Shown one piece after another: positions 5,308 to 9,677 of a DNA stretch of 9,677 nucleotides. How positions within the stretch are numbered: the first letter of the stretch is position 1; every line of letters begins with the position of its first letter. Under the pieces are notes generated by a model. That model saw only the letters and a list, made by a program, of their open reading frames with translations. It was not told the origin of the DNA and did not search any database. This stretch comes from Nitrospinota bacterium (GTDB lineage Bacteria; Nitrospinota; Nitrospinia; JACRGO01). A program made the position numbers and the translations under genes. The DNA lies in the NCBI GenBank assembly GCA_016212295.1, contig JACRGO010000031.1:1-9677 (forward strand), given 5' to 3'.

Positions 5308-6936
5308 ATGAAAGTTGAAGTATCAAAGGAAAACGTTGAGCGAATCGCGAAGGACCACCACTGCTCTCTTGATGACGCGGCAAGGGCCCATTTAACGGCG
5401 CAGGAGGAGTCCGCCAGGGCCTACAAGGAAACCCTTGCATCCTTGCTGGGAAGGCCCAAGGATGGAGGTCCCGGCGTTCAGATCAAGACCTTCACGCCCA
5501 GGGAAATAAAAAAACATCTCGACAAATTCATCATCGGGCAGGAGGACTACAAAAAGCGGCTCTCCATCGCCGCGGCGTATCACTTCGCCATGCTGAAACG
5601 TCTGCGGGAAAACGGCTCGGAAAAGAAAATCAACCGGTTCCGCAAGAAAAACACCATCATCGCCGGCCCCTCCGGGTCAGGAAAAACCTATTGCGTGGAA
5701 GTCCTGGCCGACCTCCTGCAAGTGCCCACCAATATAGTGGACGCCACGGATTACACCGAGGCTGGATATGTGGGAAAGAACGCCGAGGACATGGTACGGG
5801 AACTAATCGACATGGCCCCGGGAGAAACAAAGGCCGATAGGACGAACTTCATTTCCAGGTTCGGCGGACTGATCTTCATCGACGAGATGGACAAGAAGGC
5901 CAAGGAGTCGGGTCTCATCGGACACGACATCTCCAGGGAAGGCTTCCAGCGGGCGGTCCTTAAGCTGATCGAGCGTAAACACGTGCCCGTTGAAAACCCT
6001 TACAGCCCCATTTCCATGCTGCAGGAGGGACTCGACCAGCGCTCCGGGAAAAAGACGCCCCGGAAAGGGACCATGATCAACACGGAAAACATCCTCTTCA
6101 TTCTTGGCGGGTCCTTCCAAAGGCTTAACGAAGGACTGGAGAGCATAGTGAAGAAGAGGCTGGCCGCGGGGGAAGGCCGGTCCAAGGAAGACGGGAGCAT
6201 AACGGTCCTCGGGTTTAGTTCAACGGAAAAAAAAGAAAAGGAAAAATACAAGAATTACTTCAAGGAGGCTAATTCAGAGGACTTCATCCGCTTCGGCATG
6301 ATACCGGAGCTGGTGGGACGCGCGCCCATAAAGACCTACGTGAATCCGCTTTCCAAGAATGACCTGATCCGGATCATGACCGAGACCGAGGACTCCATAC
6401 TGGACCAATACAAATTTGAATTTTCCCTTTTCGGCATCAAGGTCGAGTTCACGCCCGAGGCGATAGAATACATCGCGGAGAAGGCGGAAAACCAAAAGAC
6501 CGGCGCCAGGGCCCTGGTGAGCGTGATGGAAAACTTCCTGACGGAGTTTCAGTATGAAATCCCGGGCACGAATTTCAAGGAACTGCTCTTCACAAGAGAG
6601 GTGTGCGAAAGGCCCAAGGACGCCATTTTGGAGATGCTGGAGAAATCCCCCTTCGTGGATTACGTGGAATTCTTCAAAACTGAGTGCGGGATCAACCTGA
6701 TCATGGAGCCGGAAGCCCAAGCTTTCGCGGAGGAGTACGCAAGAAAAAACAACTTACAGGTCTTCGAGGCCCTGAAGAAACTCCTTGGCTCCGCCTCGGC
6801 CTTGAATTACATGAATGTGAAAGGCGACTTCACGATCACGCGGGAGATGATAGAAGACCCTCGGTACTTCGACAAACTGTACGTAAAGTGGCACGAAGGG
6901 CAAATCGCGGCGGAGAAGCACGTCGCGCATGGATGA
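5308..6936 (+). CDS. ClpX-like AAA+ ATPase without zinc-binding domain
   Basis: This 542-residue protein is built on the ClpX/HslU AAA+ core. FTPREIKKHLDKFIIGQE (62-79) opens it, followed by Walker A GPSGSGKT (120-127), pore-loop GYVG (153-156), Walker B LIFIDEMD (188-195), sensor-1 ILFILGGSF (262-270), the arginine-finger segment FGMIPELVGRAP (329-340) and sensor-2 TGARALVSVMENF (398-410). These closely track ClpX. It differs in four ways. The N-terminal C4 zinc domain is replaced by about 60 helical residues without cysteine pairs. LGF (301-303) stands where ClpX has the ClpP-binding IGF. RKH (223-225) is followed by an unusual insertion. A C-terminal extension of about 110 residues follows sensor-2. 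An unfoldase role is likely, but the partner peptidase and substrates are unknown. The ATG at 5308 has no Shine-Dalgarno sequence because a repeat array runs up to it. The first confident homology begins near residue 61, so the start is not certain. Confidence 0.9.
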   Translation: MKVEVSKENVERIAKDHHCSLDDAARAHLTAQEESARAYKETLASLLGRPKDGGPGVQIKTFTPREIKKHLDKFIIGQEDYKKRLSIAAAYHFAMLKRLRENGSEKKINRFRKKNTIIAGPSGSGKTYCVEVLADLLQVPTNIVDATDYTEAGYVGKNAEDMVRELIDMAPGETKADRTNFISRFGGLIFIDEMDKKAKESGLIGHDISREGFQRAVLKLIERKHVPVENPYSPISMLQEGLDQRSGKKTPRKGTMINTENILFILGGSFQRLNEGLESIVKKRLAAGEGRSKEDGSITVLGFSSTEKKEKEKYKNYFKEANSEDFIRFGMIPELVGRAPIKTYVNPLSKNDLIRIMTETEDSILDQYKFEFSLFGIKVEFTPEAIEYIAEKAENQKTGARALVSVMENFLTEFQYEIPGTNFKELLFTREVCERPKDAILEMLEKSPFVDYVEFFKTECGINLIMEPEAQAFAEEYARKNNLQVFEALKKLLGSASALNYMNVKGDFTITREMIEDPRYFDKLYVKWHEGQIAAEKHVAHG

Positions 6937-6940
6937 AGCG

Positions 6941-7038
6941 TCATGAGCCATGTGTCATGAGTCATGAGCCATGTGTCATGAGTCATGGGTCATGAGCGCA
7001 CGCCTCACCACACATGACTCATGACACACAACACATGA
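6941..7038. repeat. heptamer inverted array C (8 + 4 units)
   Basis: Eight contiguous 7-nt units run from 6941 to 6996: TCATGAG, CCATGTG, TCATGAG, TCATGAG, CCATGTG, TCATGAG, TCATGGG, TCATGAG. A 14-nt centre follows (6997-7010), then four reverse-complement units: CACATGA, CTCATGA, CACACAA, CACATGA (7011-7038). Positions 6972-6987 and 7013-7028 are a perfect 16-bp inverted repeat with a 25-nt loop. The array begins 4 nt after the ATPase stop and ends just before the coaD ribosome site. It may act as a terminator or message-stabilising hairpin. Confidence 0.88.
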
Positions 7039-7550
7039 CGCTATATAACGGAGACAACATTGCCAGAAAAAAACGTGTGGCCGTATACCCCGGCACCTTT
7101 GATCCAGTGACAAACGGCCACCTGGATATAATGCGGCGCAGCTTGAAGATGTTCGATAAGCTTATAGTCGCCGTTGCCCACAATCCGGGCAAGGACCCGG
7201 TTTTCTCCGTTGAGGAACGGGTGGCGCTTATAAAAAAGGCCACGAAGGGATGGGAAAACCTGCAGGTGGACCATTTTGGAAATCTCCTGACGGATTATAT
7301 GAAGTCAGTGGACGGCCGGGTGATAGTGAGGGGACTAAGGGCCGTGACAGATTATGAATTCGAGCTGCAAATGGGACTCATGAACAGGGCGCTGGACCCC
7401 TCCATTGAAACTATTTTCCTGATCCCTAGCGAGGTGTACTCCTTCCTGAGTTCCCGGATCATCAAGGAAATCGCCCGGCTTAAGGGGAACGTGAAAGGGA
7501 TGGTGCCGGAGGCGGTGGAGTCCCTTTTGAAAAGGAAATTCGGGAAATGA
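7035..7550 (+). CDS. coaD: phosphopantetheine adenylyltransferase (start uncertain)
   Basis: CoaD transfers AMP from ATP to 4'-phosphopantetheine, the fourth step of coenzyme A synthesis, in the cytoplasm. All hallmarks are present. Numbered from ATG 7035, these are YPGTFDP (18-24), the nucleotidyltransferase TNGH (26-29), VRGLRAVTDYEFE (98-110) and the SSRIIKE nucleotide-binding helix (139-145). Length fits the family at about 160 residues. The N-terminus is the odd part. In-frame ATGs at 7014 and 7035 both lie inside the heptamer repeat units and have no ribosome site. A good GGAG (7050-7053) points instead to 7059-7060. There, in-frame ATT (7059) is a very rare start, while the natural TTG (7060) is out of frame by one base across a run of seven A. 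A GTG at 7077 would give MAVYPGTF. The product is sure, but the start is not. Confidence 0.95.
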   Translation: MTLYNGDNIARKKRVAVYPGTFDPVTNGHLDIMRRSLKMFDKLIVAVAHNPGKDPVFSVEERVALIKKATKGWENLQVDHFGNLLTDYMKSVDGRVIVRGLRAVTDYEFELQMGLMNRALDPSIETIFLIPSEVYSFLSSRIIKEIARLKGNVKGMVPEAVESLLKRKFGK

Positions 7551-7570
7551 ATTAACGCGCGTGGAGCGAG

Positions 7571-7612
7571 GTCAATTGACAATTTTCAATTGACAATCGA
7601 CAATTGTAAATG
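7571..7612. repeat. heptamer array D between coaD and the diadenylate cyclase gene
   Basis: Six 7-nt units run without a break: GTCAATT, GACAATT, TTCAATT, GACAATC, GACAATT, GTAAATG. Because CAATTG is its own reverse complement the array folds on itself; for example GTCAATTGAC (7571-7580) is a perfect palindrome, and TCAATTG (7572-7578) pairs with CAATTGA (7587-7593). It lies 20 nt after coaD and ends 9 nt before the GGAG ribosome site of the next gene. Confidence 0.8.
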
Positions 7613-7632
7613 TTTTTTACCGGAGACCGGCC

Positions 7633-8517
7633 TTGCCGCCAAAGGAAAAAGACCTGAAAAAAATCATCATCACCTCGGCCATCTCAATAGCCACGAAACT
7701 GAAGGCCGCCTCCATTCTGGTGTGCTCCGACACCCTGGAAGACCTGGATGTCTTCAAGGAGGTCGTTAAAAAACATAAACTAATTTTCGCGACGCGCGAC
7801 ACAGGAGCTCCGCTGAAGGGATCGGATTTCATAAAGAACGTCCTGTTGCTGCCCAACATGAGTTTCAACCGGATAGGAAGGATCAAGCTGGCCATTATAA
7901 AGGGAATATCAGCTGGCCTGGTCAAGAACGGGGACAAGATGGTTTGCGTCTCGGGCGTGCCTAAATCGAGCCATCTTGACAACATCCTCGTCCTTGACAT
8001 AGGGAAGGAGTCAGAGGTCTTCACCTCGGCTGAAGCCATGATGGGCATGGGAAAGACCAATCCAATGGTCTTCGAGGCCGCCTTGAACCTGGCCTTGGAT
8101 CTGTCGCACCAGGGCAGGGAGGGGAAGCCGGTTGGGACCATTTTCGTGATAGGGGACCATGAGAAGGTGACACAGCTCTCCCGTCAAATGATCATTAATC
8201 CCTTTAGAGGCTACTCCGATGAGGAGCGCAATATCCTGGACCAGAACCTCAGGGAAACCATAAAGGAATTTTCAGCCATTGACGGGGCCTTCATAATCCG
8301 GGAGGACGGCACATTGATCGCCGCCGGACGCCATCTAAGCGCCGCGTTGGAGTCGGAGGACTTTCCCAGGGGCCTTGGAAGCCGCCATCTGGCCGCCGCG
8401 GGGATTACCTCCGTTACCGAGGCTGTCGCCATAGTTATTTCAGAGAGCACCGGCTCGGTGCGGATTTTCAAGGGCGGACGGATTTTCATGGAGTTGGAGA
8501 AGTCAACGAAACAATAG
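7633..8517 (+). CDS. diadenylate cyclase, DacZ-like domain layout
   Basis: This 294-residue protein ends in a DisA_N/DAC domain, which joins two ATP into cyclic di-AMP. The DGA motif is at 217-219 (AIDGAFIIREDGTLIAAG) and GSRH-L at 249-253 stands for the usual TRHR, followed by an alternating hydrophobic/Glu core (TEAVAIVISESTG, 262-274). Residues 1-130 form an alpha/beta domain (IATKLKAASILVCSDT, GLVKNGDKMVCVSGVP) that resembles the pyruvate-kinase C-terminal-like domain of archaeal DacZ. There are no membrane helices as in CdaA and no DNA-binding tail as in DisA. Leu for the second Arg of RHR is a deviation that may affect ATP binding. The start is TTG at 7633, with GGAG 7 nt upstream. The gene follows coaD and precedes a two-CBS-domain protein, a possible sensor of its product. 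The DAC assignment is firm; the N-terminal domain match is an inference. Confidence 0.85.
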   Translation: MPPKEKDLKKIIITSAISIATKLKAASILVCSDTLEDLDVFKEVVKKHKLIFATRDTGAPLKGSDFIKNVLLLPNMSFNRIGRIKLAIIKGISAGLVKNGDKMVCVSGVPKSSHLDNILVLDIGKESEVFTSAEAMMGMGKTNPMVFEAALNLALDLSHQGREGKPVGTIFVIGDHEKVTQLSRQMIINPFRGYSDEERNILDQNLRETIKEFSAIDGAFIIREDGTLIAAGRHLSAALESEDFPRGLGSRHLAAAGITSVTEAVAIVISESTGSVRIFKGGRIFMELEKSTKQ

Positions 8518-8532
8518 ACGGGGAGAACTTAT

Positions 8533-8545
8533 CGCCCTTCGGGCG
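8533..8545 (+). terminator. small GC hairpin after the diadenylate cyclase gene
   Basis: CGCCC (8533-8537) pairs with GGGCG (8541-8545) around a TTC loop, 15 nt after the stop codon. ACTTTAAAG follows, not a clean T-tract. This may be a weak terminator or a 3' end stabiliser. Confidence 0.35.
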
Positions 8546-8555
8546 GACTTTAAAG

Positions 8556-8611
8556 AGTCATTGGTCATTAGGGTGTCTTCCTGCTTATAAATGACTATTG
8601 GCCAAATGACT
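8556..8611. repeat. short heptamer inverted array E
   Basis: AGTCATT and GGTCATT (8556-8569) are mirrored by AATGACT (8590-8596), ATTGGCC (8597-8603) and AATGACT (8605-8611). The spacing on the right is broken by one extra A at 8604. AGTCATTGG and CCAAATGACT can pair apart from one bulge. This is the most degenerate of the six arrays, but it shows the same plan of forward heptamers, a centre (about 20 nt) and reverse heptamers. It lies in the gap between the cyclase and CBS genes, upstream of the CBS promoter. Confidence 0.6.
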
Positions 8612-8727
8612 ATCACCTGATATCGCTAACATGTAACCGCTTGATTCATAAACGAAAAAAATGGAAATTCCTATACTATAATCCAAAATAAAAAAAGAGT
8701 ACCCGGCCCAGGTTTGCCCTGGTATTG

Positions 8728-8756
8728 TTGACAAAAGCGGACAATTCCTCTAAAAT
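8728..8756 (+). promoter_or_regulatory. strong sigma-70-type promoter of the CBS gene
   Basis: A consensus -35, TTGACA (8728-8733), is followed by a 17-bp spacer and -10 TAAAAT (8751-8756, 5 of 6). Transcription would start near 8763, leaving a leader of about 43 nt. The ribosome site AAAAGGA (8791-8797) is 8 nt before the ATG. This is the best promoter in the window and indicates that the CBS gene has its own transcript although it follows the cyclase gene. Confidence 0.8.
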
Positions 8757-8805
8757 TTCGCTTTCCAACTGATTAATTTATCTCACCTTTAAAAGGATTG
8801 CCGCG

Positions 8806-9192
8806 ATGACAGATTTTAAGACTCTTTTGAGCGTAAAGAAGTTCGTCAGCACCAAGTTCGCCAAGGCCAAGGAGTCGGACACCATTACCCTGGGCGCTAA
8901 AAAAATGGACAAGGAGAATGTGACCTGCCTCCTGGTCCACAAGGGAAGCAAGTTGAACGGGATCATAACGGAGAGCGACATTGTCCGAAAGGTGATCGCG
9001 GCCGGCCATGACCCAAAAAAAACTGAATTAAAATCAGTCATGACTCAGAGCATTATTTACGTGGAAGCCGACGAGTCCCTCTTTGACGCCAAGAAGAAAA
9101 TGGAGGAGCACGGCGTGAGGCATCTGGTGGTCAAGGAAGGTGACAATATAATCGGCACGGTTTCGGTGCGTGAGCTGGCGGGCAATCTATAG
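8806..9192 (+). CDS. two-CBS-domain protein
   Basis: This 128-residue protein consists only of a tandem CBS pair (a Bateman module). CBS1 covers about residues 13-68 with the GIITESDIVRKVIAAG motif (52-67). CBS2 covers about 76-127, with VMTQ (78-81), MEEHGVRHLVVKEGDNIIGT (99-118) and VSVRELAG (119-126). Such modules bind adenine nucleotides, and stand-alone examples in Gram-positive bacteria (DarB/CbpB) bind cyclic di-AMP. The gene lies next to a diadenylate cyclase gene, so a sensor role is an attractive inference, but the sequence alone cannot tell c-di-AMP from AMP, ATP or other ligands. ATG 8806 has a good ribosome site and its own strong promoter. No output domain is attached, so it must act on a partner protein. 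Confidence 0.92.
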   Translation: MTDFKTLLSVKKFVSTKFAKAKESDTITLGAKKMDKENVTCLLVHKGSKLNGIITESDIVRKVIAAGHDPKKTELKSVMTQSIIYVEADESLFDAKKKMEEHGVRHLVVKEGDNIIGTVSVRELAGNL

Positions 9193-9204
9193 TTCGTCGG
9201 CGTC

Positions 9205-9237
9205 ACCGGGCGCGGTTATCAGGAAATACCCGGTTTT
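9205..9237 (+). terminator. possible terminator after the CBS gene
   Basis: ACCGGG (9205-9210) pairs with CCCGGT (9229-9234) and TTT continues to 9237. The loop of 18 nt is long and the T-tract short, so termination would be weak. The position, 13 nt after the stop codon, is right. Confidence 0.35.
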
Positions 9238-9247
9238 ACCTCATTAA

Positions 9248-9306
9248 GCGCCATGCGCGGCGCGCCATGCGTTGTGCGCTCAAAACACATGACTCATGAC
9301 ACATGA
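9248..9306. repeat. compound heptamer array F
   Basis: Five 7-nt units beginning with GCG run from 9248 to 9282: GCGCCAT, GCGCGGC, GCGCCAT, GCGTTGT, GCGCTCA. After AAA, three more units follow, CACATGA, CTCATGA, CACATGA (9286-9306). The second part with its flanks (ACACATGACTCATGACAC... to ATGACGC) matches the right half of array C at 7010-7041, except that array C has one additional heptamer, CACACAA. GCGCTCA is also the reverse complement of TGAGCGC in the centre of array C (6993-6999). So F and C are related copies. Confidence 0.75.
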
Positions 9307-9390
9307 CGCAATCCTCTTTTCCCCTGCCCCCTGGCAACCGACCCTCTGAGTTATCACGATTTTCCCCTTCGCTATCTTCGTGTCAGTATA

Positions 9391-9528
9391 ATGGAAAAAA
9401 ACAGCCGTTTAACACTCCCGCAAGCATTACAAAATACCGCAAACCGTGCCCCCGAAGCCGGAATAGGCTATATCCAGGGCGATGGCGCGGTGATATTTCA
9501 AACCTACCCTCAGCTTCACTGCCATTAA
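9391..9528 (+). pseudogene. 5' remnant of an adenylate-forming (AMP-binding) enzyme gene
   Basis: An open frame of 45 codons starting at ATG 9391 encodes TLPQALQNTANRAPEAG (residues 8-24), GIGYIQGDGAVIF (24-36) and QTYPQL (37-42), then HCH and a stop. This is the typical N-terminal beginning of fatty-acyl-AMP ligases and NRPS/PKS starter AMP-binding domains, where the frame would go on for 500 or more residues. Here it ends exactly where the sequence turns AT-rich, at about 9517, which suggests insertion of a mobile element. Leucine TTA, ATA and CAA codons are more common than in the neighbouring genes, hinting at a foreign origin. There is no clear ribosome site, and a TATAAT (9387-9392) overlaps the ATG. 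The family assignment rests on about 35 residues and is tentative. Confidence 0.45.
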
Positions 9529-9677
9529 GTTAAGGGAAAAAGCCTTTGTTTTCAATTAGTTAGGCGGTCTAGATTTTACATTAACTATATGGTAATATGT
9601 ATTTATTATGTATTAATTATTAAATTTATAGTAAAAAAAGGATGATATAATGGCTCAAAAAACTCCTTGAGCGAATA
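9517..9677 (+). mobile_element. possible left end of an insertion sequence
   Basis: From CACTGCCATTAAGTTAAGGG (9517-9536) the sequence becomes strongly AT-rich up to the window edge, in contrast to the GC-rich genes before it. It breaks the reading frame of the AMP-binding enzyme remnant after residue 42. The first bases look like the terminal repeats of IS4-type elements as I remember them; I could not confirm this. The right end and the target duplication lie outside the window. Confidence 0.4.
9650..9677 (+). pseudogene. possible transposase start with a frame break
   Basis: A good ribosome site (AAAGGA, GGA at 9640-9642) stands 7 nt before ATG 9650, inside the suspected insertion sequence. 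The frame reads MAQKTP and stops at 9668. With one more A in the run 9657-9662 it would read MAQKNSLSE and stay open to the window edge, which looks like a transposase N-terminus. Only 28 nt are visible, so this is speculative. Confidence 0.22.

Noticed and set aside
5308-6936. Calling this gene clpX
   Set aside because: The zinc-binding domain is missing, the insertion after LIERKH and the C-terminal tail are foreign to ClpX, and no clpP is adjacent.
6941-7038. CRISPR array
   Set aside because: Units are only 7 nt, contiguous and without spacers, and there are no cas genes in the window. The half-inverted order is also unlike CRISPR.
8672-8682. TATACTATAAT as a -10 element for a second CBS promoter
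   Set aside because: No -35-like hexamer lies at 15-19 bp upstream, and the TTGACA-17-TAAAAT promoter downstream is far better.
8708-8722. CCAGG/CCTGG hairpin as a terminator
   Set aside because: The stem is only 5 bp and no T-tract follows. It lies just before the CBS promoter and may be chance.
9303-9533. Plus-strand open frame of 76 codons at the right end
   Set aside because: The sequence is Pro/Ser/Arg-rich without family signature. The overlapping frame from 9391 gives a better, AMP-ligase-like match.
1-9677. tRNA or rRNA genes
   Set aside because: I saw no cloverleaf, GTTCNANNC T-loop in context, or rRNA-like conserved block in the gaps on either strand.

Overview
The window is about 9.7 kb of a bacterial chromosome. 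No taxonomic marker is present. The ClpX-like ATPase, the stand-alone diadenylate cyclase, the SNF2 helicase and dense short-repeat arrays between genes would fit a deltaproteobacterial or Desulfobacterota-like genome, or a related Gram-negative lineage. That is a guess with low confidence.

Layout. (1) Positions 1-1400 hold two small type II toxin-antitoxin type modules in tandem, both on the minus strand: yefM-yoeB (11-nt gene overlap, TGTACA-type operator in front) and a DUF4258 protein followed by a YgiT-type zinc-finger protein. (2) Positions 1506-5089, also minus strand, hold a two-gene operon: an unrecognised membrane-anchored protein whose stop codon overlaps the start of a large SNF2-family helicase. 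(3) On the plus strand come a ClpX-like AAA+ ATPase without the ClpX zinc domain (5308-6936), coaD (phosphopantetheine adenylyltransferase, about 7035-7550), a diadenylate cyclase with a DacZ-like layout (7633-8517) and a two-CBS-domain protein with a strong promoter (8806-9192). The last two may form a c-di-AMP synthesis and sensing pair. (4) Positions 9193-9677 look accessory: a repeat array, the first 42 or so codons of an adenylate-forming (AMP-binding) enzyme gene, and an abrupt change to AT-rich DNA that resembles the end of an insertion sequence.

The most unusual structure lies between the genes. Six gaps (1433-1498, 5205-5307, 6941-7038, 7571-7612, 8556-8611, 9248-9306) contain short tandem repeats with an exact period of 7 or 9 nt. 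In four of them (1433-1498, 5205-5307, 6941-7038, 8556-8611) the array reads one way, passes a short centre and then repeats as its reverse complement, giving long imperfect hairpins. The unit sequence differs from gap to gap but the architecture is shared. In two places the array runs into the start region of the next gene (AAA+ ATPase and coaD), which makes the annotated starts there doubtful.

Two runs of A (7067-7073 and 9657-9662) are each exactly one base short of giving a natural-looking reading frame. This suggests homopolymer miscounts in the assembly, or transcriptional slippage.
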